DNA of 64,000 bases from Sapria himalayana. Taxonomy: Eukaryota > Streptophyta > Magnoliopsida > Malpighiales > Rafflesiaceae. Positions 28,468 to 40,599 of the stretch are shown piece after piece. The notes under the pieces are model-generated. The model made no database searches and was not told the DNA's origin. It was given only the letters and a program-made list of their open reading frames with translations. Where the stretch lies: positions 171,151 to 235,150 of the forward strand of contig JAREIK010002419.1 of the NCBI GenBank assembly GCA_029783825.1. The letters run 5' to 3'. The first letter of the stretch is position 1. Each line of letters begins with the position of its first letter. The position numbers were made by a program, and so were the translations under genes.

Positions 28468-29844
28468 ATGGAGCAAAAAGACTTATTACTAAATAATAAG
28501 TCGTTTGCATCAATTTTAAGAGAGCCTGCGCCTCCTGCATGCTTCTTCGGTAACCAACACGGGAGTCCCGCGATTGTTTTTTCAATAGAGGAGATGCGCA
28601 AATTCATGGAGCCCTTTGAATATATGCTTATTGGTAAGTTTTCACATGGAAGGCCTCACCCGAAGGAAATACAACAGTTTATCTCCTCGTTAAAGCTTAC
28701 GGGAAGGGTGAAGCTAGCTGACTACGATGCGAAGCACGTCTTCCTGCAGTGTTTTATGATTGAGGACTTCTACCGCTTATGGCATAGAGGTCTATGGAAA
28801 GTTAACAGCTTTCCTATGCGTGTCTTGAGGTGGACGAAGGAGTTAAGTCCACTGGAGGAGGCGCCTCTAGCCCCGGTATGGTTTTCCTTACCGAATATCC
28901 CATTATATTTGTTTAACTCACAATCTCTCTATACAATTTCATCTTGTTTGGGTAAACCTGTAATTCATGATGAAGCTATTGTTTCTATGACAAGGCCAAG
29001 CAAGGCTCGCGTGAGTGTTGAGTGTAACCTGCTCACTTAGCCACCTAATTTGATCTGGATTGGTAATGGAGATGATGGGTAGAATAATGGGTTTTGGCAA
29101 CCTGTTATTCCCGAAAATCTGCATGCTTATTGCAGAAAATGTAATAGAATTGAGCACGAATCGGGGGTGTGTAAGATGGGTACAGAACAATCAGAAAATG
29201 TGCAAGGGTTAGAAGGTAGAAAAAGAATGGTGGAAAGATGGATTAGGAAGGAGGGAGGGGCTGGAGAAAAACCTATAATTGAGGCAGGTTTAATGGAAGT
29301 AGAAGGGGAGTATATGAGAGAGAAAGTGAGTAAATTATTAGGAGAGGGAGAGGCTAGTAATATAGTATATCATGACGGAAGTATGGAGGAAGGAGAAAAG
29401 CTAGGGGAGGGAGAAAAATGGGAGGAGGTGAAGGGTAGAAAGAAGAGGAACAAGAAAATCAAAACAAAAATAATTTTAAAACAAAAATTGGAGGACTATA
29501 ACTGGATAGAGGATGACCTCTTGGATTTCCCAGAGGAAGATGCAGAGGTGTTTAGTTGTCCTTCAATAGGTAGAGAAGAAGAGGAACATGCATTCTATAT
29601 AGAAAAGGGGAAGGATGATATGGATATTTATGAGGAAGATTGGACAAAGCTCACTAGAACTCAAGCCAAGGAAGCCATAAAAATAATGGCAATGCAGCTT
29701 GGGTGGCAGGATAAATATTATGAAAAAATACAAGTAAAATCGAATGCAATTAAAACCCCAAGGAATAAGAAAAAACAATTAAACATAAAATATGAGACTA
29801 AGTGTACAACTAGATCCCAAACTAAGCTAGGAATTAATGGATAA
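28468..29844 (+). pseudogene. LINE copy 1 ORF1: DUF4283 / CCHC zinc-knuckle RNA-binding protein, broken
   Basis: Plant L1 ORF1 proteins bind element RNA in the ribonucleoprotein particle. The frame starts MEQKDLLLNNKSFASIL at 28468 (the same ATG as in copy 2) and would give 458 residues. Residues about 35-185 form a DUF4283 domain (FSIEEMRKFMEPFEYMLIGK, then FPMRVLRWTKELSP and VWFSLPNIPLYLF). A knuckle C-x2-C-x4-H-x4-C (CRKCNRIEHESGVC) follows near residue 220 and is complete here. The C-terminal half is Glu/Lys-rich with basic stretches (KGRKKRNKK). TAG at 29038 and TAG at 29080 interrupt the frame; both are CAG in copy 2. No frameshift is visible. The stop codon overlaps the ORF2 start. Confidence 0.88.
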
Positions 29845-32800
29845 ATGCCTTTATTGGAAAATAAAAGGGGTTGCTAATAATCCTTCGATAAATAAGTTAA
29901 AACAATTAATAAAAACTCATAAAATTTCTCTTGTAGTCATTGCGGAACCTATGATCCAGAAGGAACAATTAATCAACTACAGCCAAAAACTAGGGTTTAA
30001 CAATGCATATGCTAATATAAATAGTAAACTCTGGATAATTTGGCATAATTATTTGGACATTGAAATTTTAAAAGATACAGAACAAGTAGTACATTTTAAA
30101 ATAAATAAAGAAACAGATGAAATAATATCGGTTGTATATGCTAAAAATGATAAAAAATCAAGGTTAGCACTGTGGGAGGAAATGTAGAACATTGCATCTA
30201 GGAATGCACCCTGGATCATAGGAGGTGATTTTAATATAATCAAGAGCAATTAAGAAAAGAAAGGAGGTAAAACCCTTGATCCAATAGCAATGACACAATT
30301 TAATGAGGCGATCTCAAACTCGAAATTAATGGAAATAGATTTCACAAGTTCAAGTTACACTTGGTGTAACAATAGGAGTAAAAGAAGCACAATTTGGGCT
30401 AGACTGGACAGAGTACTGTGTAATGCTAAGTGGGTAGCTTTGCATGGGGTTACAGGGCTAAGACATCTAAATAGAACCTGTTCGGATCATTTCCCATTAC
30501 TTATTCAAATCTATAATAATTATCGAGTATCAAGTAACTTTAAATTTCAGAATATGTGGGAAAAGCATGTTGGCTTTGAAAAACAAGTAACTGATTCCTG
30601 GATGGAGCCAGCAATGGGGAAACCGATGCAAATATTAATGGTTAAGCTTCATAGATTAAAAAAATGTCTAAAAATATGGAATAAAGAAGTCTTCGGAAAT
30701 CTAAACCAAATAATAAAGTAAGAAGAGGAAAAAGTAGAAAACTAGAATTAGAATACGATAATAATAACATAGAGGTAAAGAGATAGGAACTAAATAAGGC
30801 TAAAGTGGACTTGAGGCTTAAGTTGTATATGGAGGAAGTATACTGGAAACAGTGTTCAAAAATTAAATGGTTGAAATATGGAGATAGAAACACTAAGTTT
30901 TTTCACAACATGTGTAAAATAAAGGCTCAAAAAAATAAAATCAAGGATATTAAAACTAATGAGGAAAAATGAGTTAGAGAAGACAAGCAAATAGGATCCC
31001 TCTTTGAGGAATTTTTTAAAAGTCATCTATGTAGACAGGCTCCCCAAGTAGGAAACTCATTAATGGATGGGATTAACACAGTCATCTCACTAGAACAAAA
31101 TCAAATGATGGAGAAGATATCGGAGGAAGAAGAGATTAAAAAGGTAGTGTTTAATCTGGATAAGGATAGTGCAGCATGGCTAGATGGCTAGAATAATTAT
31201 TTTTTTCAGCTAAACTAGCTCATTATCAAAAAAGATCTGGGTCCTGCAATTGCCAGTTTTTTTGTAGGCGCGGATATTCCTAAGGCATGGGCAAATTCTT
31301 TCATAGTGCTAATCCCCAAAAAAGAATCACCTCAAAATGTGAGGATTTTAGGCATATAAGTTTATGTAATGCAATTCATAAGATCCTTGCTAAAATTATT
31401 CAAAACATACTTAGTAATATTTTACCATTTATAATATCACAGGAATAAACAGGATTTGTTAAGAATAGATTAATGATTGAAAATTTTAGATTAGCATCAG
31501 AAATGATGAAAGAAATAACATTTAAAACGAGGGGAAGTAACTTAGTAGAGCTAGATTTATCTAAGGCATTTGATAGAGTAGAATGGCATACATTATGTTT
31601 CATCATGAGAAAATTTGGTTTCTCTGAAACATGTATTGATTTAATATATAGATGTGTAACAAGCATTTGGGTTAGAGTTATTGTAAATGGAATGAAAGGA
31701 AAAGAATTCAAACCTAGACATAGCTTGAGACAGGGGGATCCATTATCACTTTTATTATTTGATATGTACTTAGAATTATTAATTGTTAATTTAAATAAAA
31801 GAATGTCAGAGGGCAAAATAATCCCCTTTAGACAACCAAAAAACACTCCGAGAATAAGTTGTTTAGCTTATGCAGATGATATTATCATTTTCACAAATGC
31901 GAATAAAAGTTCAATGAAAAACCTGATGGACCTTCTACAATTATTTGAGAAGGAAACAGGACAAGCCCTTAATAAGGATAAAGGTCAATTTATGTTAGCA
32001 AAAAAATCTTCCGAAAAAGTGGTAAAAAAACTTAAAAACATAACGGGTTTTAAACATAAAAAAGAAGCTTTAGTATATTTAGGTTGTCTGATATGTGAAG
32101 GAAGGCTGAAATAAAATTATCTAATGCCTTTACAAGATAAAATGAGAAGGAAAAGAGCAGGTTGGAAAGTAGATCTATTAGGTTTTGGTGGGAGGATTAC
32201 ATTAATCTCCCATGTTCTTCAAAGTACACTGGTACATATTATATCAGTCATACACCCACCTAAGAAATTTACAAATAAACTAGAGATGGAAATGACAAAT
32301 TTTCTATGGGGAAAAAAATGGAAAGCAGAAAATTCACTGGAAAAATTGGAAAGACATCTGTTATCCTAAGGCGGAAGTGGGTTTAGGCATCGTTAATTTA
32401 CAGGACATGGTGGCTGCTTGGGACTACAAAGGATGGTGGAGGATAAAAGAAAATGATTCCCTCTGGGCAAAATATATGCGAGCAAAATATCTAGAACAAG
32501 AACACAATCCCGTTAAGCAGAAATCAAATAGCTGGATAGCTTTAGAAAAACAAAAGGAAATAGTAGATGCTCACTCATTATTGAATAAATCGGAATGGAA
32601 ATGGACCCTTAATCCACAAGGTAATTTTACGTTAAAATCAGCAAAAGAATTGATTAGAAGGAAAAAACCTGTGCAGTCTTTATTTAAATGGGCTTGGAGA
32701 GCAGGTATTCCACTGAAAATGTGCTCGCTGGCATGGAAAGTTCTGGTAAATGCACTGCCTGTGGACACTAATGTGAAAAGAAAAGGTGTTAAAATGACCT

Positions 32801-33753
32801 CCAGATGTGAATGCTGCTTCGCAGATGAAGAATCAATGGATCATCTACTTTCAAGTGGAAGAATTGCTACAGCAGTCTGGAGGGAATTAGGAGACTAGTT
32901 ACAAATAAGTAAAAAAGAAGATAGAATAATTGATAGAATTAAGAGTTGGGGAAACCTAAACCCTAGAAGTTACATCAAAAATTGGCTCACTCAGAATCTA
33001 CCTCATATAGCAATATGGTGCCTATGGAAAGCTCGTAATAAGAGTAAATTTGAGGGCATAATAATGAATTCAAATGAAATTATAAATGATATAATTAAAG
33101 AAATCAGGAAAATATCAAGTATAAACCCTATAAAAGTTGATGGTTCTTGTTTAAATAAGGTAGCTGGAATGTTCTGGGGCCTCGCTATTACAAATACGAA
33201 ACAAGGATGGGTAAAAAGTATAAGTTGGAATAGGCCCCTGAAAGGTAAAATATCTTTAAACATGGATGGTAGCTTCAATAGGGACACTGGTATAGCAGGT
33301 GGAGGAGGGGTAATAAGGGACTCAAACGGGTATGTGATAAAAGCATTTACATCGGCTACAGAAGCATTCTCAGCCCTCCACTCGGAGATAAAAGCTTTGA
33401 ATATAGGATTAAATGCCTATAAAAAATTAGATTTAGAAAATATACAAATTCAAGTAGACTCTATGCTTTTGGTAGATTTAGTAAGTAGAAAAATAATTCT
33501 TTGGAGGTATGAGGAAGAAATGGAAATTATTTTGAACCTCATTAAAGTGCTTAATGCATCAATCTTACATATATATATAGAAGCTAATACTTTGGCGGAT
33601 AGTCTTGCAAGATTTGGTTCGATAAGAGGAGAACATGAATTTGATGAGGTTTCGATGCCAGAAAAAGTAAAAGGAATAACTAGACTCGATAGGAAGGCCT
33701 TCCCTTATTTAAGATTTAGAAAGGGTAGTATTAACAGAAAAAATAGAATATGA
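29837..33753 (+). pseudogene. LINE copy 1 ORF2: endonuclease-reverse transcriptase-RNase H polyprotein, broken
   Basis: ORF2 nicks target DNA and copies the element RNA at the nick. The ATG at 29837 overlaps the ORF1 stop (ATGGATAA). The apurinic-like endonuclease spans about 29837-30510, with AEPM, IIGGDFN, YTWCNNR, RLDRVLCN and SDHFPLL. Reverse transcriptase covers about 31150-32110, with LDLSKAFDRVEW (motif A), RQGDPLS and the catalytic YADD at 31869-31880. A zf-RVT region follows (CECCFADEESMDHLL, about 32805-32850), then RNase H with MDGSF (33262), SEIKAL, QVDSM and ADSLAR. Lesions include stops at 30185, 30251, 30719, 31216 and 32112, a one-base loss near 30742, a one-base loss at 31341-31343 shared with copy 2, and an A-run shift near 32316. 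The end is TGA at 33751-33753, where copy 2 reads on. Confidence 0.92.
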
Positions 33754-34742
33754 AAATCCAGTAGCTGCTGTGAAGGGGAATCTGAAAATTATAAGAATAT
33801 GAAAATAGAATATGGAAAATAGAATAAGAAAAGTATAATAATATAAGCTGTGGAATTGTTGTAGCTTCTTTGCAAGGGAATCTGTCTCTGCAGGTTAACA
33901 GTGAAGTTCATGGGATAAACAACCAAAAAATCCAGTTGATGTTTCTTTTACAATCACTGCAAGGTTCACCTCACAAGACAAAGATGAGGGAATGAAAAGG
34001 TAAAGGCTGGAATTTTCTGCTCCTTTGGTATGTTTCTGGTTTTTTTGTGTTTGTAGGAAAGAACTAAAGGGGCAATCAAATCATATTCCTTGGAATTAAA
34101 AGAAGTCTGTAACTAGCAAGAGTCTGTAAAATTTTTTCAAGTGATGTGTTATGTTTTTTTACCAGCTTTATCAAGTAGAAAGGTTTTAGAAGTCTGAAAG
34201 TTATAGAATCATGTGTTTGTATTAAATAAAAGGTCCTAGGAGAGGTAAGTGTGTAGTCTAGGAGGTCGGCAAAGATGAGGATGCTACAAAGTGGCTTGGA
34301 AATGGCTCTCAATATGTGAATCTAAAGCTATATCGGTAAACAAAGAGGGTCAAGGACTAGGATAGATAGAAGAGGAAAGCTTCGGCAGAATATGTGCAAC
34401 AAGACTGAAAGGAATTTTGCAAAGTGGGAGATATTCCTGTTATTTTATGCAGGAAATATGTTATATACAGCAAAGAAAGGGTGATATCAGAAAACAGGAA
34501 GGATGTTCCATGAAGCGCTAGAAAGATAAAAGAAGGAAACTCATTTTAGTAAAGAGTAAAGTTAAGATTGATGACTTACTTAGAGTTTTTACGTTATTTC
34601 AATAGTGCTAGGAAGTTTATATTATTAGTCTTTAGAAACGGGGAATGGATGTAAGAGGGTAAAGGGTAGAAGTAGTTTGTACGAACGGTATTCCTCCGCC
34701 AAAAGAGAGGGTTATAAATAATAAACAAACTTTATAAAAAAA
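33754..34742 (+). other. 3' UTR and A-rich tail of LINE copy 1
   Basis: Non-coding sequence shared with copy 2, ending ACAAACTTTATAAAAAAAA before the target duplication. It carries one copy of the AGCAAGAGTCTG module that is multiplied in copy 2, and lacks the roughly 95-bp extra segment seen there. The weak open frame on the minus strand at 34076-34312 is not conserved and is not a gene. Confidence 0.8.
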
Positions 34743-34994
34743 AGGTAGATAGACAGATAGATAGACAAAAAAATAGCAGATAGATAGATAAATTTATAGT
34801 AAGATTGATACACAAAATGATATACATATTGATAGACAGATTGAAAGATAGAATGATAGTCATATTTAAAGATAGAAACACAAAATGATATACATATTGA
34901 AAGATAGATTGAAAGATAGAAAGATAGAATGATAGAGAGATTGATAGAAAGATTCATAGGAAGATTGATAGACATATAAATAGATAGATAGATT
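34743..34994. repeat. GATA array remnant between the two LINEs, with both inner target duplications
   Basis: About 250 bases of degenerate GATA/GATT repeat. Its first 17 bases (34743-34759) are the right target duplication of LINE copy 1 and its last 17 (34978-34994) the left one of LINE copy 2. The two LINEs therefore inserted independently a few hundred bases apart in one array. Confidence 0.85.
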
Positions 34995-35262
34995 ATCTCT
35001 CGCGATAGGCAGTTTTTATCTCGCGATAGGTGATTTTTCTCTCGTGAATTTTGAACCCTCGCGTTTTTCTCTTGCGATTATCTCTCGCGTTATCTTTGGT
35101 GAACTGTTGTGCAATTGTTGTGTGAATTATTGTGCAAATTGCTCTGTGAATTGTTGCTCGATATAATATTATGTGTAACTGCTAGTTTGTGCGATTTTCT
35201 GTGCGAAACTGCCATTGTTGATCTTGCCATTACTGCCCAATTCAAGCTTCCTCAAGCTAAAT
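34995..35262 (+). promoter_or_regulatory. 5' leader of LINE copy 2 with repeated TCTCGCGA-like motifs
   Basis: The first 105 bases carry about six variants of TCTCGCGAT (for example at 34996, 35023, 35038, 35086), a CpG-containing near-palindrome that is striking in such AT-rich DNA. They are followed by repeated TTGTGTGAATTGTTGTGC modules, and then the part shared with copy 1. Repeated motifs at the 5' end fit an internal promoter of a LINE; no factor is assigned. Confidence 0.5.
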
Positions 35263-36649
35263 ATGGAACAAAAAGACTTATTACAAAACAATAAGTCGTT
35301 TGCATCGATTTTAAGAGAGCCCACGCCTCCTGTATGCTGCATCGGTAACAAACACATGAGTCCCGCGATTGTATTTTCAATAGAGGAGATACACAAATTC
35401 ATGGAGCCCTTTGAATATATGCTTATTGGTAAGTTTTCACATGGAAGGCCTCGCCCGAAGGAAATACAACAGTTTATCTCCTCGCTAAAGCTTACGGGAA
35501 GGGTGAAGCTAGCTGACTACGATGCGAAGCACGTATTCCTGTAGTACTTCATGATTGAAGACTTCTACCGCTTATGGCATAGAGGTCTATGGCAAGTTAA
35601 CGGCTTTCCTATGCGTGTCTTGAGGTGGACGAAGGAGTTCAGTCCACTGGAGGAGGTGCCTTTAGCACTGGTATGGTTTTCCTTACCGAATCTCCCATTA
35701 TATTTGTTTAACCCACAATCTCTCTATACAATTTCTTCTTGTCTGGGTAAACTGATAATGCGTGATGAAGCCACTGTTTCAATGACAAGGCTAAGCAAGG
35801 CTCGCGTGTGTGTTGAGTGCAACCTGCTCACTCAGCCACCTAATTTGATCTGGATTGGTAATGGAGACGATGGGCAGAATAATGGGTTTTGGCAACCTGT
35901 CATTCCTGAAAATCAGCCTGTTTATTGCATAAAATGTAAGAGAATTGGGCAGGAATCGGGGGTGTGTAAGATGGGTACAGAACAGACAGAAAATGGGCAA
36001 GGGTTAGAAGGTAGAAAAAGAATGGTTGAAATATGGATTAGGAAGGAGGGAGGGGCTGGAGAAAAACCTGTAATTGAAGCAGATTTATTGGATGTAGAAG
36101 GGGAGCTTATGAGAGAGAGAGAGAGAGAGAGCGAGTAAGTTATTAGGAGATGGAGAGACTAGTAGTAGAGTATATCATGAAGGAAGTATGGAGGAAGGAG
36201 AAAAGCTAGGGGAGGGAGAAAAATGGGAGGAGGTAAAGCGTAGAAAGAAGAGGAAAAAGAAAATTAAAACTAGAATAATTTTAAAAGAAAAATTGGAGGA
36301 CTATAGCTGGATAGAGGATGATCTCTTGGATTTCCCAGAGGAAGATGCAGAGGTGTATAGTTGTCCTTCATTAGGTAGGGAAGAAGAGGAACATGCTTTC
36401 TATATAGAAAAGGGGAAGGATGATATGGATATTTATGTGGAAGATTGGACAAAGCTCACTATAACTCAAGCCAAAGAAGCCATAAAAATAATGGCAATGC
36501 AGCTTGGGTGGCAGGACAAATATTATGAAAAAATAAAATTAAACACAAATGCAATTAAAACCCCAAGGAATAAGAAAAAACAATCAAACATAAATTTTGA
36601 AACTAAGTGTACAACTAGATCTCAAACTATGTTAGGAATTAATGGATAA
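35263..36649 (+). pseudogene. LINE copy 2 ORF1: DUF4283 / CCHC protein, broken
   Basis: This is the same protein as copy 1 ORF1, starting MEQKDLLQNNKSFASIL at 35263. The DUF4283 domain is complete apart from TAG at 35542 (CAG in copy 1). The knuckle reads CIKCKRIGQESGVC: the metal-binding His is Gln, so zinc binding is probably impaired. A (GA)n run at 36111-36131, much longer than the matching AGAGAGAAAG of copy 1, shifts the frame and ends it at TAA 36136; the C-terminal half continues in another frame from about 36140 to 36649. The terminal TAA again overlaps the ORF2 ATG at 36642. Confidence 0.88.
36111..36131. repeat. (GA)n expansion inside LINE ORF1
   Basis: Ten GA units, against about four at the same place in copy 1. 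The length change is not a multiple of three and breaks ORF1 here. Confidence 0.85.
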
Positions 36650-39600
36650 ATGCCTTTATTGGAACATAAGAGGGGTTGCTAATAATCCTTCGATAAATAG
36701 GTTAAAATAATTAATAAAAACTCATAAAATTTCTCTCGTAGTCATTGCGGAACCTATGATCCAGAAGGATCAATTAATTACCTACAGCCAAAAACTAGGG
36801 TTTAATAATGCATATGCTAATATAAATAGTAAACTCTGGATAATGTGGCATAATTATTTGGACATTGAAATTTTAAAAGATACAGAACAGGTAGTACATT
36901 TTAAAATAAATAAAGAAACAGATGAAATAATATCGGTTGTATATGCTAAAAAAGATAAAAAATAAAGGTTAGCACTGTGGGAGGAAATGCAGAACATTGC
37001 ATCTAGGAATGCACCCTGGATCATAGGAGGTGATTTTAATATAATCAAGAGCGATCAAGAAAAGAAAGGAGGTAAAACCCCGGATCCAATAGCAATCACA
37101 CAATTTAATGAGGCGATCTCAAACTCGAAATTAATGGAAATTGATTTCACAGGTTCAAGTTACACTTGGTGTAACAATAGGAGTAAAAGAAGCACAATTT
37201 GGGCTAGACTAAACAGAGTACTGTGTAATGCTAAGTGGGTAGCTTTGCATGGGGCTACAGAGCTAAGACATCTGAATAGAACCTGTTCGGATCATTGCCC
37301 ACTGATTATTACAATATAAAAGAATTACCGAGCATCAGGTAACTTTAAATTTCAAAATATGTGGGAAAAGCATGCTGGCTTCGAAAAACTGGTAACTGAA
37401 TCCTGGATGGAGCCAGCAAAGGGGAAACTGATGCAAATATTAATGGTTAAGCTTCATAGATTAAAAAAATGTCTAAAAATATGGAATAAAGAAGTCTTCG
37501 GAAATCTTAACCAAATAATAAAACAAGAAGAGGAAATAGTAGAAAAATTGGAATTAGAATACGATAATAATAATACAGAGGTAAAGAGACAGGAACTAAA
37601 TAAGGCCAAAGGGGACTTGAGGCTTAAGTTGTATATGGAGGAAGTATACTGGAAATAGTGTTCAAAAATTAAATGGTTGAAAGATGGAGATAGAAACACT
37701 AAGTTTTTTCACAATATGTGTAAAATAAAGGCTCAAAAAAAATAAAATCAAGGGAATTAAAAATAATGAGGGAAAATGGGTTGAAGAAGACAAGCAGATA
37801 GGATCCCTCTTTGATGAATTTTTTAAAAGCCATCTATGCAGACAGGCCCCCCAAGTAGGAAATTCAATGGATGGGATTAACACAGTCATCTCACTGGAAT
37901 AAAACCAAATGATGGAGAAGATCCCGGAGGAAGAAGAGATTAAAAAGGTAGTGTTTGATCTGGATAAGGATAGTGCAGCAGGGCCAGATGGCTGGAATAA
38001 TTATTTTTTCCGGCTAAACTAGCTCATTATCAAAAAAGATCTGGTTCCTGCACTCACCAGTTTTTATGTAGGCGCGGATATTCCTAAGGCATGGGTGAAT
38101 TCTTTCAAAGTGCTAATTCCCAAAAAAGAATCACCTCAAAATGTGAGGATTTTAGGCCTATAAGTTTATGTAATGCAATTTATAAGATCCTTGCTAAAAT
38201 TATTCAAAACAGACTTAGTAATATTTTACCATTTATAATATCACATGAACAAACAGGATTTGTTAAGAATAGATTAATGATTGAAAATATTAGATTAGCA
38301 TCATAAATGATGAAAGAAATAGCATTTAAAACGAGAGGAAGTAATTTAGTAGTCAAGCTAGATTTATCTAAGGCATTTGATAGAGTGGAATGGCATACAT
38401 TATGTTTCGTCATGAGAAAATTTGGTTTCTCTGAAACATGTATTGACTTAATATATAGATGTGTAACAAGCGTTTGGGTTAGAATTATTGTAAATGGAAT
38501 GAAAGAGAAGAATTCAAACCTAGACGTAGCTTGAGACAGGGGGATCCATTATCACCTTTATTATTTCATATCTACCTAGAATTATTAATCAATAATTTAA
38601 ATAAAAGAATGTCAAAGGGAAAAATAATCCCCTTTAGACAGCCAAAAAACACTCCTAGAATTAGTTGTTTAGCTTATGCAGATGATATCATCATTTTCAC
38701 AAATGCGAATAAAGCTTCATTGAAAAACCTGATGGACCTTCTACAATTATTTGAGAAGGAATCAGGACAAGCTCTCAATAAAGATAAAAGTCAATTTATG
38801 TTAGCAAAAGAAGCTTCCGAAAAAAGTGGTAAAAAAAATTAAAAACATAACGGGCTTTAAACATAAAAAAGATGCTTTAGTATATTTAGATTGTCCGATA
38901 TATGAAGGAAGGCTGAAAGAAAATTATCTAACGCCCTTACTAGACAAAATGAGAAAGAAAATAGCAGTTTGAAAGTAGATTTATTAGGTTTTGGGGGGAG
39001 GACTACATTAATCTCACATGTACTTCAAACTACACTGGTACATATTATATCAGTCATACACCAACCTAAAAAATTTACAAATAAACTAGAGATGGAAATG
39101 TCAAACTTTTTATGGGGAAAAAAAACGGAAAGCAGAAAATTCACTGGAAAAATTGGAAAGACATCTGTTATCCTAAGGCGGAAGCAGGTTTAGGCATTAT
39201 TAATTTACAGGACATGGTGCCTGCTTGGGACTGAAAAGGATGGTGGAGGATTAAAGAAAACGATTCCCTCTGGGCAAAATATATGCGAGCAAAATATCTA
39301 GAACAAGAACATAATCGTATTAAGCAGAAATCAAATAGCTGGAATGCTTTGGAAAAACAAAAGGAAATAGTAGATGCTCACTCATTATTGAATAAATCGG
39401 GATGGAAATGGACTCTTAAACAACAAGGTAATTTTACGTTAAAATCAGCAAAAGAATTGATTAGAAGGAAAAAACCTGTGCAGTCTTTATTTAAATGGGC
39501 TTGGAGAGCAGGTATTCCACTGAAAATGTGCTCGCTGGCATGGAAAGATCTGGTAAATGCACTACCGGTGGACACTAATGTGAAAAGAAAAGCTGTTAAA

Positions 39601-40599
39601 ATAGCCTCTAGATGTGAATGTTGCTTTGCAGATGAAGAATCAATGGATCATCTACTTTCAAGTGGGAAAATAGCTGCAGCAGTCTGGAGGGAATTAGGAG
39701 ACCTGTTACAAATAAGTAAAAAAGAAGATAGAATAATTGATAGAATTAAGAGTTGGGGAAATCTAAACGCTAGTAATTATATTAAAAATTGGCTAACCCA
39801 AAATCTACCTCATATAGCAATATGGTGCCTATGGAAAGCTCGTAATAAGAGTAAATTTGAGAGCATAAGAATGAATTCAAATGAAATTATAAAAGATATA
39901 ATTAAAGAAATCAAAAATATATCAAGCATAAACCCTATAAAAGTTGATAGTTCTTGCTTAAAAAAGGAAGCTGGAATGTTCTGGGGCCTCGCTATTACAA
40001 ATACGAAACAGGGATGAGTAAAAAGTATAAGTTGGAATAGGCCTCCAAAAGGTAAAATATCATTAAACACGGATGGTAGCTTCAATAGGGACACTGGTAT
40101 AGTAGGTGGAGGAGGGGAAATAAGGGACTCAAATAGGTATGTGATAAAAGCATTTACATCGGTTACACAAGCATTCTCAGCCCTCCACTCGGAGATAAAA
40201 GCTTTGAATATAGGATTAAATGTCTGTAAGAAATTAGATTTAAAAAATATACAAATTCAAGTGGACTCTATGCTTTTGGTAGAGTTAGTAAGTGGAAAAA
40301 TAACTCTTTGGGGGTATGAGGATGAAATAGAAATTATTTTGAACCTCATTAAAATGCTTAATGCATCAATCTTGCATATATATAGAGAAGCTAATACTTT
40401 GGCGGATAGTCTTGCAAGATTAGGTTCGATAAGAGGAAATAATGAATTTGAGGAGGTTTCGATGCCAGAAAAAGTAAAAGGAATAGAGACACTGGATAGG
40501 AAGGCCTTCCCTTATTTAAGATTTAAGAAGTTTAGTATTAACAGAAAAAATAGAATATTAAAATTCAGTAGCTGCTGTGAAGGGGAATCTGAAAATTAA
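36642..40599 (+). pseudogene. LINE copy 2 ORF2: endonuclease-reverse transcriptase-RNase H polyprotein, broken
   Basis: It starts MDKCLYWNIRGVANNPS, the classical L1 endonuclease opening. Endonuclease landmarks are AEPM, IIGGDFN, YTWCNNR, RLNRVLCN (Asp of RLDR replaced by Asn) and SDHCPL. Reverse transcriptase has AGPDGWN, DFRPISLCNAIYKILAKII, QTGFVKNR, KLDLSKAFDRVEW, RQGDPLSPLLF and YADD at 38675-38686. The zf-RVT and RNase H domains follow (TDGSF near 40069, SEIKAL, QVDSM, YREANTLADSLAR). Stops occur at 36708, 36963, 37317, 37656, 38020 and 40015. Frameshifts lie at the A-run near 37740, 38143-38147 (shared with copy 1), near 38507, near 38822, near 38970, and the A-run near 39120. Translation in pieces recovers an almost complete polyprotein. 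Confidence 0.92.

Larger units (their letters stand above)
28191..34742 (+). mobile_element. LINE copy 1, L1-clade non-LTR retrotransposon, near full length, inactive
   Basis: A 6.55-kb element with a 5' leader, ORF1 (DUF4283 and CCHC knuckle), ORF2 (endonuclease, reverse transcriptase, zf-RVT, RNase H), a roughly 1-kb 3' UTR and a short A-rich tail. Both flanks are GATA array and a 17-bp target site duplication brackets it, which fits target-primed reverse transcription. Its 5' end begins about 170 bases inside the leader of copy 2, so it is slightly 5' truncated or uses another start. It is much less AT-rich than the array. Stops and frameshifts in both ORFs make it non-autonomous. Confidence 0.93.

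Noticed and set aside
34995..35108. CpG island of a host gene promoter
   Set aside because: The CG-rich motifs are confined to the first 105 bases of LINE copy 2 and begin exactly after its target duplication.
28939..40094. Minus-strand open frames inside the LINEs (for example 31400-31846, 33003-33287, 39810-40094)
   Set aside because: They are shadows of ORF1 and ORF2; they occur at matching positions in both copies because the sense strand is conserved, and their products resemble no family.
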